A stretch of DNA of 64,000 nucleotides from Enterobacter hormaechei ATCC 49162 (GCF_001875655.1 NZ_MKEQ01000001.1:3348001-3412000), one strand, 5' to 3'; shown: positions 34,896 through 47,416, counted from the first letter of the stretch. Translations and numbers: made by a program. The notes: generated by a model not told the origin, from the sequence alone.

Positions 34896-36311
34896 ATGAA
34901 AATCAAAACTCGCTTCGCGCCGAGCCCGACAGGCTATCTGCATGTCGGTGGTGCACGTACCGCTCTCTATTCCTGGCTTTTCGCACGCCACAACAAAGGT
35001 GAGTTTGTGCTGCGTATAGAAGACACCGATCTGGAGCGCTCAACGCCGGAAGCAATTGAAGCCATTATGGATGGGATGAACTGGCTGAATCTGGCGTGGG
35101 ACGAAGGCCCCTACTTCCAGACCAAACGTTTTGACCGCTATAACGCCGTCATTGACGAGATGCTGGTCGCAGGCACGGCCTATAAGTGCTACTGCTCCAG
35201 GGAGCGTCTGGATGCGCTGCGCGAAGAGCAAATGGCAAAAGGCGAAAAACCGCGTTATGACGGTCGTTGCCGCCATGACCACAGCGAGCATGCTGCTGAT
35301 GAGCCTTGCGTAGTGCGTTTTGCTAACCCGCAGGATGGCTCTGTTATCTTTGATGATCAGATCCGTGGCCCGATCGAATTCAGCAACCAGGAGCTGGATG
35401 ACCTCATCATTCGTCGTACTGACGGATCGCCAACCTATAACTTCTGCGTGGTTGTAGACGACTGGGATATGGAAATCACTCACGTGATCCGTGGTGAAGA
35501 CCATATCAATAACACCCCGCGTCAGATCAACATTCTGAAAGCGCTGAACGCGCCTGTACCGGTGTATGCGCACGTATCGATGATCAACGGTGACGACGGC
35601 AAAAAGCTGTCCAAACGTCATGGCGCGGTGAGCGTAATGCAGTACCGTGACGATGGCTATCTGCCGGAAGCGCTGCTGAACTACCTGGTGCGTCTGGGCT
35701 GGGCTCACGGTGACCAGGAGATCTTCAGCCGCGAAGAGATGATCGAGCTGTTCTCTCTGAACTCAGTGAGCAAATCCGCCAGCGCGTTCAACACTGACAA
35801 ACTGCTGTGGCTGAACCATCACTACATCAATACCATGCAGCCAGAATATGTGGCGACTTATCTGCAATGGCACATTGAGCAGGCAAACATTGATACCCGT
35901 ACGGGCCCGGAACTGGCAGATCTGGTGAAGCTGCTTGGCGAGCGTTGCAAAACGCTGAAAGAGATCGCCGAGAGCTGCCGCTACTTCTATGAAGAGTTTG
36001 ACGCGTTCGATGCCGACGCGGCCAAGAAACACCTGCGTCCGGTTGCGCGTCAGCCGCTGGAAGTGGTGCGCGACAAACTTGACGCTATTACCGAATGGAC
36101 GGCGGAAAATGTTCACCACGCGATTCAGGCTACTGCTGATGAGCTGGAAATTGGCATGGGTAAAGTCGGTATGCCGCTGCGCGTTGCGGTGACGGGTGCA
36201 GGCCAGTCACCGGCGCTGGACGTGACCGTTCATGCAATCGGCAAATCACGTAGCGTTGCGCGAATCAACAAGGCTCTGGGATTTATTGCTGAGCGCGAAA
36301 GCCAGCAGTAA
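34896..36311 (+). CDS. gltX: GltX, glutamyl-tRNA synthetase
   Basis: Class I aminoacyl-tRNA synthetase charging tRNA-Glu, 471 residues as in E. coli. The HIGH-type motif is [19 protein letters not shown] near residue 9, the KMSKS-type motif [14 protein letters not shown] near 237. The zinc-binding insert has C-x-C ([13 protein letters not shown] near 98) and C-R-H-D ([11 protein letters not shown] near 125). The C-terminal anticodon-binding domain ends FIAERESQQ. It is divergent from the tRNA operon and followed by a bidirectional terminator. Confidence 0.98.
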   Translation: MKIKTRFAPSPTGYLHVGGARTALYSWLFARHNKGEFVLRIEDTDLERSTPEAIEAIMDGMNWLNLAWDEGPYFQTKRFDRYNAVIDEMLVAGTAYKCYCSRERLDALREEQMAKGEKPRYDGRCRHDHSEHAADEPCVVRFANPQDGSVIFDDQIRGPIEFSNQELDDLIIRRTDGSPTYNFCVVVDDWDMEITHVIRGEDHINNTPRQINILKALNAPVPVYAHVSMINGDDGKKLSKRHGAVSVMQYRDDGYLPEALLNYLVRLGWAHGDQEIFSREEMIELFSLNSVSKSASAFNTDKLLWLNHHYINTMQPEYVATYLQWHIEQANIDTRTGPELADLVKLLGERCKTLKEIAESCRYFYEEFDAFDADAAKKHLRPVARQPLEVVRDKLDAITEWTAENVHHAIQATADELEIGMGKVGMPLRVAVTGAGQSPALDVTVHAIGKSRSVARINKALGFIAERESQQ

Positions 36312-36325
36312 TGCTCGTGTAATAT

Positions 36326-36355
36326 AAAAAACGGCAGGGTGACCTGCCGTTTTTT
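36326..36355. terminator. bidirectional terminator between gltX and yfeD
   Basis: ACGGCAGG (36331-36338) / CCTGCCGT (36343-36350) stem with A run on the left and T run on the right; it serves the convergent genes gltX and yfeD. Confidence 0.9.
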
Positions 36356-36362
36356 ATGCCTG

Positions 36363-36749
36363 TTATTCAGCAATACCGAGACGCGTGAGAAAACCCTGCA
36401 AACCTTCACGAGCGAGCAATGTGCGCAAACGTTCCTGTTCGACAGTCGTCATGTTTTCAAGTGAGTCAATAATTTGTGGGAGCAAGCTGGATGAGGTTGC
36501 CACGCCGTAGTGGGAGGGGCTTTCCTCTACATGGTAAACAGCCCGACGGTTACGAATGGCGGGGAGACTTATGATGTGTTCCTTAACGTGCGCATCAATA
36601 CATATCACCCTCGCTCTTCCGCCTTTTACGCCATTAATACCCTCCGTTTTCCATCCTTTTTGTCGTATCCAGCGATTAACGGTTTGTCGGGCTACACCCA
36701 GACTGTCCGCCAGCTCTTCCGTGGTCATTTTACTGCGTAATCTTTTCAT
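36363..36749 (-). CDS. yfeD: YfeD, YfeC-family DNA-binding regulator
   Basis: Small predicted DNA-binding protein, 128 residues (E. coli YfeD 130). The N-terminal helix-turn-helix reads KMTTEELADSLGVARQTVNR then WIRQKGWKTEGINGVKGGRA, a MerR-like winged layout shared with YfeC. The C-terminal part (SLENMTTVEQERLRTLLARE) is a shorter conserved helical segment ending in GLQGFLTRLGIAE. Its ATG starts one base after the yfeC stop codon, so the two form an operon. Target genes are not evident from the sequence. Confidence 0.9.
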   Translation of the reverse strand: MKRLRSKMTTEELADSLGVARQTVNRWIRQKGWKTEGINGVKGGRARVICIDAHVKEHIISLPAIRNRRAVYHVEESPSHYGVATSSSLLPQIIDSLENMTTVEQERLRTLLAREGLQGFLTRLGIAE

Positions 36750-36750
36750 A

Positions 36751-37113
36751 TCAGCGTTGGTCGCGAATCCCTAGACGTTGTAACAAACCGGTAATCCCTT
36801 CCCGCAGTAACAGCGAAGTCATCTGCTTTTGCTCTTCCGGCGTCATTTCATTCGCCAGCGTCAGGAGCAGGGCGTGAAGTGAACCTTCCTGGTATGCCTT
36901 ATCTGGCATTTCCGGCGACTCTGTTGCCCTGCGTGCGCTGCGAATAAAGTCGCGCACTTTTTCATTGACGTGTACCAGACGTGCCTTGCCACCCTGAACG
37001 CCTGGTTTTGGCGATGTAATCCAACCCTCTTTGCGTACCCATTTATTGATGGTCTGTCGGCTATAGCCAGTCAGCAGGGCTAACTCCTCTGGCGTCATTC
37101 GTTCCTTGATCAT
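36751..37113 (-). CDS. yfeC: YfeC, DNA-binding regulator
   Basis: 120-residue predicted transcription regulator with a YfeC-type DNA-binding domain at the N-terminus (RMTPEELALLTGYSRQTINK then WVRKEGWITSPKPGVQGGKA) and a conserved C-terminal helix (EMTPEEQKQMTSLLLREGIT then GLLQRLGIRD). It is paralogous to the adjacent yfeD over both parts. It is first in the yfeC-yfeD operon, divergent from the tRNA-Ala genes across 217 bases. The start MIKERMTPEE matches E. coli YfeC. Confidence 0.9.
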   Translation of the reverse strand: MIKERMTPEELALLTGYSRQTINKWVRKEGWITSPKPGVQGGKARLVHVNEKVRDFIRSARRATESPEMPDKAYQEGSLHALLLTLANEMTPEEQKQMTSLLLREGITGLLQRLGIRDQR

Positions 37114-37272
37114 ACAATTTCCTGAATATCTGTGGGGTTAATTAGTGGTTCATTTTATAGCACCGTTTTACGTGAAAACGTGACAAGCTTAACTCCTGGC
37201 TGCGAGCAGGCTCGCAAAGTGATTCATTTGCATGATTTTTCGGCGGTTGAAAGGGGGAGGCTGAATTTGCCG

Positions 37273-37301
37273 TTGACACTTTGCGGCGGAATTCATATTA
37301 T
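37273..37301 (+). promoter_or_regulatory. promoter of the tRNA-Ala pair
   Basis: Consensus -35 TTGACA (37273-37278), 17-base spacer, -10 TATTAT (37296-37301), then a GC-rich discriminator GCCGCCCG typical of stringent promoters. The first tRNA-Ala starts 29 bases further on. Confidence 0.85.
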
Positions 37302-37330
37302 GCCGCCCGTCAACATGACAGCTTTACGAC

Positions 37331-37406
37331 GGGGCTATAGCTCAGCTGGGAGAGCGCCTGCATGGCATGCAGGAGGTCAGCGGTTCGATCCCGCTTAGCT
37401 CCACCA
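37331..37406 (+). tRNA. tRNA-Ala (anticodon GGC), copy 1
   Basis: 76 bases with encoded CCA; GGGGCTATAGCTCAGCTGGG start, ATGGCAT anticodon loop. The anticodon stem carries a C-G pair (CCTGC/GCAGG) where copy 2 has T-A. Confidence 0.97.
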
Positions 37407-37446
37407 AACTCTGAACCCAACAGAGTGCGGTAGTAAAGTAACATGT

Positions 37447-37522
<76 letters not shown>

Positions 37523-37530
37523 AAATTTAA

Positions 37531-37559
37531 ACCCTCGTCGCAAGACGGGGGTTTTTTTA
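37531..37559 (+). terminator. rho-independent terminator after the tRNA-Ala pair
   Basis: CCCTCGTC / GACGGGGG stem (one T-G pair) with GCAA loop and a run of seven T, nine bases after copy 2. Confidence 0.88.
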
Positions 37560-37733
37560 TATCTTGTAAAATATTTAGACTGTTTTTGTTGCAATTAACG
37601 TCGTTTTCTACACCTCACCTCAATCCAAATCAATAAATAAGTCTATAAATAGACCTGAACTTGATTCGAGTAATTAATAAACCTATTATCCATCCGGTCA
37701 ATGAGACGATGGTAAAATAGATTAACTGGATTA

Positions 37734-39923
37734 ATGAATAGAAAACTTTACAATAATGTAAAAATATTTATGATTGCCCTGGCACTCAGCCTGATTGCAA
37801 TACCTTTTTCTCGTTATATCTCTCCACGTGCCATCGTCAGCGAAAATGATGTTTATTTAGCGTGGTTGCCCTTAAGTGCCATGCTCGCCATCGTGTTGTT
37901 ATTTGGACGGCAGGCAATCATTCCTTTGCTGTTAGCATTTAGCGTTACTAATATTTATAATCTTGATTTAGCACCGCTACAATCCGTCGTGTTATTATGC
38001 TGTCAGACGTTTTCCGTCTTCGCCGCCTGTGGCGTTATGCGTCTGGTGCTGGGCAAGCGCTGGCGGCACAGCATACCGAATAAGTATATTGGCATCCGTA
38101 TTTTCTGGCTCGGATTTATGGTGCCTGTAGGCATCAAATTATCGATGTATCTGGCGGGATATTTATTTGATTTCCCGGTGACAATCTCCTCCTATTTCGG
38201 CGAAGGCTCTGCAATTTATAACGTTATCGATATTCAGAGTCTGATTTGTGCCGCCCTGATTTTCACCATGATGTTCTATTACCCGTTAAGAATGATGATT
38301 AATCCTCGCTATGCCCGAACATTCTGGCGGCGAAGCGTGAAGCCCCTCTTTTGTAAGAAAAAAGCGTTATTTATCGTTGTATGGCTGATGCTGTTGGTCT
38401 CGATGATCGCTATTCTATGCGCGCCTTTTGAGTCGCAGTTTATTGCCGGTTATTTGATGCCGATCGTTTTTATTCTTTTTACCCTGGGTATTGGTCGTCT
38501 GAGCTATGCGCTCATCTCTTTATTCTGGGCGGCGTCGGCGCTCATGCTGTTGACCTATAATTATAATTTTCTCAATGGCGTTGAATCGGGCCATTCGCTC
38601 TCCTTTATTCTGTCGGTACTCATCTCTTTCGCCATCTGCCTGCTTTACATGTCGCGGATCTACCAGAAGAGTGAATGGCTGAAACAGGGGTGGCAGGAGA
38701 GGGCGCTCACCGATCCGCTCACCGGTCTGCCTAACATTCGTGCGCTGGAAGTGTTTCTACAGCACCATCCTGAGGCCAAAGTGTGCTGCCTGCGCCTGGA
38801 CAATCTGGAATTTCTGAGCCGCCACTACGGCATTCTCATGCGTGTGCACTGTAAAAAGATGATCACCGCGTCGCTGCAACCGTTATTGCAAAAAGACGAG
38901 AAGCTCTTCCAGCTGCCAGGCAGTGAGCTGGTGGTGGTCCTGCTGGGGCCGGGCACGGCTGAGCGTTTGCAATATATGGTTGACCATCTGAACAGCCGTA
39001 AGATTATCTGGAACAAGACTGAGCTCGACATTGAGTTTGGTGCCTCCTGGGGGGAAGTGCCGGACGGAGAAAGCCTGCATCACACGCTGGGTCAGTTGAG
39101 CTGGCTGTCCGAGCAGTCCTGTGCCGGGCATAACGTCCTGGCGTTAACCAACAGTCTGGATGATGTCTCCGGTCAGACGACGGACAGGGTGCTGATGCTG
39201 GCCCGCATAAAACGCGCCCTTGATATCGGTGGGCTTCACCTTTACGCCCAGCCAATCCATAACGCGCGGGGAGAAGGGTACTTTGAAATCCTTTCAAGGC
39301 TGGAAAGCGATGGCGAAATCATCACGCCTGACCGCTTTATTCCGCTGATTGCTCAGTTCAACCTGAGCCACCGATTTGACCTGAACGTGGTGGAAAAATT
39401 GCTGATGTGGATGCGCAGCCATCCGTCCGAACGTGCCGGAACGCGGTTCTCGGTGAATCTGATGCCGCTGACGCTGATGCAAAATGAGATCGCAGCTGAA
39501 ATCATCGCGCTTTTTGAACGTTACGCCGTTTCGCCGGAGGATATCGTCATTGAGATTACCGAGGAACAGGCTTTCTCTGACTCGGGAAGCAGCATCAACA
39601 ATATCCAGCAGCTACGGGATTACGGCTTCCGCATTGCTATCGATGACTTTGGCACTGGCTATGCCAACTTTGAGCGCCTGAAGCGGCTGGAAGCCGATAT
39701 CATTAAGATTGATGGCTGCTTCGTGAAGGATATCTGCACCGACAGCATGGATGCGATGATCGTCCAGTCCATTTGCAACATGGCAAAAACGAAATCGCTT
39801 TGTGTGGTGGCTGAATATGTGGAATCGGCTGAACAACGCGAGATGTTGCTGCGATTCGGCGTGGATTATTTGCAGGGCTATTTGATTGGCAAACCACTGC
39901 CCCTGACGGCGCTGGAGACATAA
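37734..39923 (+). CDS. pdeA: PdeA (YfeA), c-di-GMP phosphodiesterase with MASE1-type sensor
   Basis: Membrane-bound enzyme predicted to hydrolyse c-di-GMP, 729 residues as in E. coli. The first ~310 residues hold eight or so membrane spans (MASE1-type). A GGDEF domain follows (LTDPLTGLPNIRALEVFL) but its active-site motif is replaced by GSELV, so it is degenerate. The EAL domain (~475-725) appears active: FEILSRLE for the EAL core, FSVNLMPLTL, VIEITEEQAF, IAIDDFGTGYANFERLKRL with the DDFGTG metal motif, a Lys in DIIKIDGCFV and the QGYLIGKPL end. AEYVE replaces the more common AEGVE but keeps the Glu. The 5' part is AT-richer than its neighbours. Confidence 0.93.
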   Translation: MNRKLYNNVKIFMIALALSLIAIPFSRYISPRAIVSENDVYLAWLPLSAMLAIVLLFGRQAIIPLLLAFSVTNIYNLDLAPLQSVVLLCCQTFSVFAACGVMRLVLGKRWRHSIPNKYIGIRIFWLGFMVPVGIKLSMYLAGYLFDFPVTISSYFGEGSAIYNVIDIQSLICAALIFTMMFYYPLRMMINPRYARTFWRRSVKPLFCKKKALFIVVWLMLLVSMIAILCAPFESQFIAGYLMPIVFILFTLGIGRLSYALISLFWAASALMLLTYNYNFLNGVESGHSLSFILSVLISFAICLLYMSRIYQKSEWLKQGWQERALTDPLTGLPNIRALEVFLQHHPEAKVCCLRLDNLEFLSRHYGILMRVHCKKMITASLQPLLQKDEKLFQLPGSELVVVLLGPGTAERLQYMVDHLNSRKIIWNKTELDIEFGASWGEVPDGESLHHTLGQLSWLSEQSCAGHNVLALTNSLDDVSGQTTDRVLMLARIKRALDIGGLHLYAQPIHNARGEGYFEILSRLESDGEIITPDRFIPLIAQFNLSHRFDLNVVEKLLMWMRSHPSERAGTRFSVNLMPLTLMQNEIAAEIIALFERYAVSPEDIVIEITEEQAFSDSGSSINNIQQLRDYGFRIAIDDFGTGYANFERLKRLEADIIKIDGCFVKDICTDSMDAMIVQSICNMAKTKSLCVVAEYVESAEQREMLLRFGVDYLQGYLIGKPLPLTALET

Positions 39924-39927
39924 AAAA

Positions 39928-39953
39928 ACCGGGAGCGATGACTCCCGGTTTTT
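39928..39953. terminator. bidirectional terminator between pdeA and nupC
   Basis: AACCGGGAG / CTCCCGGTT stem with a CGATGA loop, A run on the left, T run on the right; it serves convergent pdeA and nupC. Confidence 0.9.
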
Positions 39954-39968
39954 ATTGCGCGGTATGAA

Positions 39969-41156
39969 TTACAGAACCAGTGCTGCGATAGAGGCAGACA
40001 GGACGCTCACCAGCGTTGAACCGTAAACCAGCTTCAGGCCAAAGCGAGAAACGACGTTACCTTGCTCTTCGTTCAGGCCTTTAATCGCGCCAGCGATAAT
40101 ACCGATGGAAGAGAAGTTCGCGAAGGAGACCAGGAAGACGGACAGGATCCCTTCCGCACGCGGGGAGAGTGTGCTGGCAATCTTCTGGAGATCCATCATC
40201 GCCACGAACTCATTGGAAACCAGTTTCGTAGCCATAATACTGCCCACCTGCAACGCTTCGTGAGCGGGCACACCCATCACCCAGGCAATCGGGTAGAAGA
40301 TGTAGCCGAGGATCCCCTGGAAGGAGATACCGAGTACGGCGGCAAACAGGGCGTTCAGCGCAGCGATCAGCGCGATAAAGCCAATCAGCATCGCGGCCAC
40401 GATAATCGCAACCTTGAAACCCGCCAGAATGTATTCACCCAGCATTTCGAAGAAGCTCTGTCCTTCATGCAGGTTTGACATCTGAATGTTCTCTTCGCTG
40501 GCATCAACACGGTATGGGTTAATCAGCGAAAGCACGATAAAGGTGCTGAACATGTTCAGAACCAGCGCCGCAACCACATATTTTGGCTCCAGCATGGTCA
40601 TATACGCCCCCACGATAGACATGGAAACGGTAGACATTGCGGTCGCCGCCATGGTGTACATGCGGTTACGGGACATTTTGCCGAGGATATCTTTATACGC
40701 AATGAAGTTCTCAGACTGACCCAGGATCAGCGAGCTGACTGCGTTAAAGGATTCCAGCTTGCCCATGCCGTTAACTTTCGATAACAGGAAGCCGATTGCA
40801 CGGATAACCACCGGCAGAACGCGGATGTGCTGGAGGATACCGATCAGGGCAGAGATGAAGACGATAGGGCAGAGTACCTTCAGGAAGAAGAAGGCCAGAC
40901 CCTGATCGTTCATGCTGCCAAAGACGAAGTTTGTCCCTTCGTTGGCAAATCCGAGCAGTTTTTCGAACATTTCGGAAAAGCCTTTCACGAAGCCGAGGCC
41001 TACGTTGGAGTTCAGGAAGAACCACGCAAGTAAAACTTCAATGACCAGCAGTTGGACAACATAGCGAATACGAATTTTTTTGCGGTCTGTGCTGACCAGC
41101 AATGCAAGTGCAGTAACGACAACGAGTGCCAGGACAAAATGAAGGACGCGGTCCAT
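39969..41156 (-). CDS. nupC: NupC, concentrative nucleoside transporter
   Basis: Proton-driven nucleoside symporter of the CNT family in the inner membrane, 395 residues (E. coli NupC 400). CNT signatures are intact: [16 protein letters not shown] (G-Q-S-E-N), [16 protein letters not shown], and [20 protein letters not shown]. About ten hydrophobic stretches are visible. Possible CRP half-sites lie upstream, in keeping with CRP/CytR control known in E. coli. Convergent pdeA and divergent mntH flank it. Confidence 0.96.
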   Translation of the reverse strand: MDRVLHFVLALVVVTALALLVSTDRKKIRIRYVVQLLVIEVLLAWFFLNSNVGLGFVKGFSEMFEKLLGFANEGTNFVFGSMNDQGLAFFFLKVLCPIVFISALIGILQHIRVLPVVIRAIGFLLSKVNGMGKLESFNAVSSLILGQSENFIAYKDILGKMSRNRMYTMAATAMSTVSMSIVGAYMTMLEPKYVVAALVLNMFSTFIVLSLINPYRVDASEENIQMSNLHEGQSFFEMLGEYILAGFKVAIIVAAMLIGFIALIAALNALFAAVLGISFQGILGYIFYPIAWVMGVPAHEALQVGSIMATKLVSNEFVAMMDLQKIASTLSPRAEGILSVFLVSFANFSSIGIIAGAIKGLNEEQGNVVSRFGLKLVYGSTLVSVLSASIAALVL

Positions 41157-41251
41157 ATTTGCTCCAAATATGAGGCAGGTTTAATTTCCGTGCACATTCT
41201 ATGTAACAAGCACAAAGAAAACGAGATCAAGCCCACACTATAGTTACATCC

Positions 41252-41267
41252 TGTGACGAGTCTCAAA
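41252..41267 (-). promoter_or_regulatory. candidate CRP site upstream of nupC
   Basis: TGTGA-CGAGTC-TCAAA, a good match to TGTGA-N6-TCACA, about 100 bases before the nupC start. A second, weaker one (TGTGA-CCTTGC-TCCAC) lies at 41366-41381. E. coli nupC is controlled by CRP and CytR from paired sites. Confidence 0.45.
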
Positions 41268-41423
41268 AATAGTGATCAACAATACATTTTTGTTATGTTA
41301 GGTAAATGAGTGAAAAGTTAAGTTTGTGTGCTACGCTTCACAAATGTCTGCGCATTTTCACATTCTGTGACCTTGCTCCACCTGCCTGTCTATCGTTCCT
41401 GGCTATCAGAGAAATCATGTTAA

Positions 41424-42740
<1,317 letters not shown>

Positions 42741-42741
42741 A

Positions 42742-42763
42742 AAAGGAGCCTCGCGGCTCCTTT
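42742..42763 (+). terminator. rho-independent terminator after mntH
   Basis: AAAGGAGCC / GGCTCCTTT stem with TCGC loop directly after the mntH stop codon; the symmetric A/T flanks let it also serve convergent ypeC. Confidence 0.85.
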
Positions 42764-42776
42764 GTGGTATTCATTA

Positions 42777-43124
42777 TTAATGTCGGCCATGCCCGTGGCC
42801 GCCGCGGCCTTTGCCGTGGCCCCAGCCGCCGCGACGGTCATCGCGGTCATTCCAGCCTTCACGGTAGCCGCGTTCATACGCGTTGTTTTTATACCACCCG
42901 CGATGCAGACCATTATCATGCCTGCGCCAGCGGTCGCCACGCCATTCATAATGACGATGCCAATAATCACGGTCGCGCCAGTAGCCGCCGTCCCAGTATC
43001 TGCCGTAGTCATCACGATCGCCAATTTGTAATTTAATCGATGGCAACAGGGTGATTTCGCCAGCGTTGGCGACCAGCGGGGCCGAAGCCAGTAATACCGC
43101 TGCAAGAATCAGTGACCTGAACAT
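42777..43124 (-). CDS. ypeC: YpeC, DUF2502 secreted small protein
   Basis: 115-residue predicted periplasmic protein of unknown function (E. coli YpeC 108). The signal peptide [20 protein letters not shown] with cleavage after NA-G is clear. The mature part begins [20 protein letters not shown] and is then very rich in Trp, Arg, Asp and Tyr, ending in a Gly/His tail ([16 protein letters not shown]) that could bind metal. The ATG at 43124 has AAGGAG seven bases upstream. In E. coli it is controlled by the QseBC system. It has no recognisable enzyme motif. Confidence 0.9.
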   Translation of the reverse strand: MFRSLILAAVLLASAPLVANAGEITLLPSIKLQIGDRDDYGRYWDGGYWRDRDYWHRHYEWRGDRWRRHDNGLHRGWYKNNAYERGYREGWNDRDDRRGGWGHGKGRGGHGHGRH

Positions 43125-43250
43125 ACTCTTCTCCTTCACGATCGGGGCCGCTGTGCGACCTGTTAACGCAATTTTACGAGTTGGTAAACATTCGTTTCAT
43201 CGCCTCAACTCCTAAATCATGAAGGAGAGCACTTTTTGCTAAAAGTGACG

Positions 43251-44249
43251 TTAATCTGAGCTGGACAGGATCGCGTCTATCGCCTTCAGCTCTTCTGCGG
43301 AGAACCGACAATTCTCCAGCATGCCCGCAGCATCATCAATTTGCCCGCTTTTGCTGGCGCCGATGAGCACGGATGTCACCGCATCGTGGCGCAGGATCCA
43401 GGCCAGTGCCATTTGCGAAAGTTTTTGCCCCCGTTTTTCCGCCAGCGCATTCAGCTTGCGTACCTTTTCCAGCTTTTTATCGGTGATCTGCTCCGGATTC
43501 AGGAACTTACTGCCGCTTGCTGCGCGAGAATCCGCCGGGATGCCGTTCAGGTAGCGATCGGTCAGTTGCCCACCTGCCAGCGGGGAGAAGGGGATGCATC
43601 CCACCCCTTTTTGCTGCAACACGTCCAGCAAACCCTCTTCTGGCGCACGTTCAAACATGGAGTACTTCGGCTGGTGGATCAGACATGGCGTGCCCAGATC
43701 CTCCAGTATCTCAATCGCCCGTCGTGCCACTTCTGCCGGGTAGTTGGACAGACCGATGTACAGCGCTTTGCCCTGACGCACTACATGGTCAAGCGCTTTC
43801 ATGGTTTCACGAAGCGGCGTTTCTGGATCGGGACGGTGGTGATAGAAAATATCAACGTACTCCAGTCCCATACGCCTGAGGCTTTGATCCAGGCTGGAAA
43901 TCAGATATTTACGCGATCCCCAGTCGCCGTAAGGCCCGTCCCACATGGTGTAGCCCGCTTTCGTGGAAATGATCAGCTCATCGCGCCAGGGCAGGAAATC
44001 CTCCTGCAAAATACGCCCGAAATTACGTTCGGCCGATCCAGGAGGCGGGCCGTAATTATTGGCAAGGTCAAAATGCGTAATACCCAAATCGAAAGCGCGC
44101 TGTAAAAGTTGACGGCTGTTTTCGAGCAGCGTCGCGTCACCAAAATTGTGCCATAGCCCCAGCGAGATGGCGGGAAGCTTGAGTCCGCTTTGCCCACAGC
44201 GGCGGTATTGCATTGTCTGGTAACGATTTTTGTCAGGCTGATAACCCAT
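43251..44249 (-). CDS. aldo/keto reductase, YghZ (GprA)-like
   Basis: 332-residue AKR-family oxidoreductase most like E. coli YghZ/GprA (L-glyceraldehyde-3-phosphate reductase; AKR14-like). The family opening LPAISLGLWHNFGDAT and THFDLANNYGPPPGSAERNF are present. The catalytic tetrad is intact: Asp and Tyr in FDLANNYG (~58-63), Lys in ELIISTKAGYTM (~93) and His in DIFYHHRPDPE (~131). The NADPH-binding end carries SVLIGASKSGQIDDA. E. coli K-12 has no AKR gene at this position; here it is divergent from ipdC with a LacI-type palindrome between them. The natural substrate is unknown. Confidence 0.85.
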   Translation of the reverse strand: MGYQPDKNRYQTMQYRRCGQSGLKLPAISLGLWHNFGDATLLENSRQLLQRAFDLGITHFDLANNYGPPPGSAERNFGRILQEDFLPWRDELIISTKAGYTMWDGPYGDWGSRKYLISSLDQSLRRMGLEYVDIFYHHRPDPETPLRETMKALDHVVRQGKALYIGLSNYPAEVARRAIEILEDLGTPCLIHQPKYSMFERAPEEGLLDVLQQKGVGCIPFSPLAGGQLTDRYLNGIPADSRAASGSKFLNPEQITDKKLEKVRKLNALAEKRGQKLSQMALAWILRHDAVTSVLIGASKSGQIDDAAGMLENCRFSAEELKAIDAILSSSD

Positions 44250-44282
44250 TGGCGAGACCTCTGGCGCTGGAAAGAAAAATCA

Positions 44283-44298
44283 GTGTATACGTTTACAC
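44283..44298. promoter_or_regulatory. candidate LacI-family operator between the AKR gene and ipdC
   Basis: GTGTATACGTTTACAC, a 16-base near-palindrome (one mismatched pair) with a central CG, the hallmark of LacI-family operators. Its centre is 41 bases upstream of the AKR start and about 145 bases upstream of ipdC, so it best fits the AKR promoter. No regulator gene is adjacent. Confidence 0.55.
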
Positions 44299-44408
44299 TA
44301 ACCTGAAGAAAATGAGCATAGCTCAGCTTTTTTCGTAAAGCATTCTTTCCAGAGCCTGATTGTCGCCAATTCTGGACACGCTTCACGCTTATTTAATACT
44401 CAGAGTGA

Positions 44409-46094
<1,686 letters not shown>

Positions 46095-47330
46095 TTACCT
46101 GTCGTTTCGCCAACCCATCAGCATCGGTTTGCCCGCCAGCAGGAGCCAGGCGGGCAACATCACGATACAGAGCAGCGGCAGAAGCGTGGTATCCGGCACC
46201 ACAACGGCCGCCATAAACAGGCTCAGCCACGCATCGCGCGTGACTACCAGTACCAGCCCCAGAATGGAACAGGAGACGGTAATCGCCGCAGGGACAGCAT
46301 CGACATGCTCATGCAGCATCAGCCCCAGCGCGACACCAACAAACACCGCCGGGAAGATACGACCTCCCCGGAAGCCACAGGCCGAAGCGACCACCAGCGC
46401 CGCCAGTTTTACCAGCGCGAACAGCAAATAATCCGAGACGCTAAAGACCTGGCTGAAGGCCAGCTGCTGCATCTCGTCCAGACCTTTAAACAACGTAACC
46501 GTCCCGCCGATGGCGCCTAATACGCCCAGAATAAAACCGCCCATGCCCAGAATCAGCACCGGATGCTTCAGCCTGTGCATCAGGCGATGCAGACGCGGGA
46601 GACACCACACCGCAACCATCCCCAGCGCAATGGCGATCGCGACGACCACGGCACCGCTGAAAATATCTGTGAGATGCATCTGACCGTAATGGGGGATGGG
46701 CAGCGAAAAATGGGGATGGAAAAACAGGCTGGTGGTGAGAGCCCCCGCAGCGGCGGCCATCAGCGGCGCGAAAAGTTTATCCCACAGCGGCACCTCATGG
46801 TCACTGCTGAGCGTTTGCGAAAAGATGAGCGCAGCCGCGACCGGGGTGCCAAACAGCGCCCCGATGGTGCCTGCTGACGCCAGGATCGTCCAGTCCAGCG
46901 CGCCAACGCGCGGGAAAAGACGCCCCCCCAGAAAGACCGCCAACGCGATATTAACCGCCATAATGGGATGTTCAGGCCCGAGGCTTACGCCGCCCGCAAG
47001 CCCGACAATCAGCGCGATGATAAGCCCCGGCAGAGCAGAAGGAGAAACCGGCGCGCCAATCAAGGGCTCCAGCGCCGGGTCCGGCCCGGCATGGCCCGGG
47101 CTATAGCGGATCACCAGGCCGACGACAATCCCGGTCAGGGTCAGCATCATCATGATCCAGCCCGGCGAGTCAATGCTGATGCCGAGTTTTACCGGAAGCG
47201 CGGTCCATAAAATTGTTTGCAGCACCGCCGCCACTTTCATGACAACGATGAGCACCAGGCTCGACGCTACGCCAATAATCAGCGCCGGGACAGCCAATAA
47301 CAGCATGGTTCTGGCTCGCGGATGGAGCAT
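46095..47330 (-). CDS. yfeO: YfeO, ClC-family ion channel/transporter
   Basis: Predicted voltage-gated-chloride-channel-family membrane protein, 411 residues (E. coli 418). Ten or more hydrophobic spans; the ClC filter-like motif is [16 protein letters not shown] near residue 115, a GxEHP variant of the GREGP motif of true ClC proteins, and [17 protein letters not shown] near 325 is the second filter-type loop. The GxEHP form keeps the gating Glu. The ATG at 47330 ([20 protein letters not shown]) has AAGGAA six bases upstream; an ATG at 47348 lacks a ribosome site. Transported ion not known. Confidence 0.9.
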   Translation of the reverse strand: MLHPRARTMLLLAVPALIIGVASSLVLIVVMKVAAVLQTILWTALPVKLGISIDSPGWIMMMLTLTGIVVGLVIRYSPGHAGPDPALEPLIGAPVSPSALPGLIIALIVGLAGGVSLGPEHPIMAVNIALAVFLGGRLFPRVGALDWTILASAGTIGALFGTPVAAALIFSQTLSSDHEVPLWDKLFAPLMAAAAGALTTSLFFHPHFSLPIPHYGQMHLTDIFSGAVVVAIAIALGMVAVWCLPRLHRLMHRLKHPVLILGMGGFILGVLGAIGGTVTLFKGLDEMQQLAFSQVFSVSDYLLFALVKLAALVVASACGFRGGRIFPAVFVGVALGLMLHEHVDAVPAAITVSCSILGLVLVVTRDAWLSLFMAAVVVPDTTLLPLLCIVMLPAWLLLAGKPMLMGWRNDR

Positions 47331-47401
47331 GATGATTTCCTTGTACAAAACGGCTTAACGTTACTTTGCACAATCAGCATTGTGGCAATAGTGCAAAAGG
47401 T

Positions 47402-47416
47402 GCTGAAACGGTAAAG
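47402..47416 (+). promoter_or_regulatory. candidate Cra (FruR) half-site upstream of glk
   Basis: GCTGAAACGGTAAAG matches the left half of the Cra palindrome GCTGAAACGTTTCAGC. Cra is reported to repress glk in E. coli. The site lies ~120 bases before the glk start. Confidence 0.4.

Noticed and set aside
37132..37398. 88-codon frame running into the first tRNA-Ala
   Set aside because: It spans the tRNA promoter and the tRNA itself and has no similarity to any known protein.
41335..41352. TTTGTG-N10-CACAAA inverted repeat near nupC as a CRP site
   Set aside because: The spacing between GTG and CAC is 10, not the 8 required for CRP; other sites nearby fit better.
42762..43031. 89-codon hydrophobic frame opposite ypeC
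   Set aside because: ypeC has a signal peptide, ribosome site and a family match; the Ala/Val-rich mirror frame results from its codon pattern.
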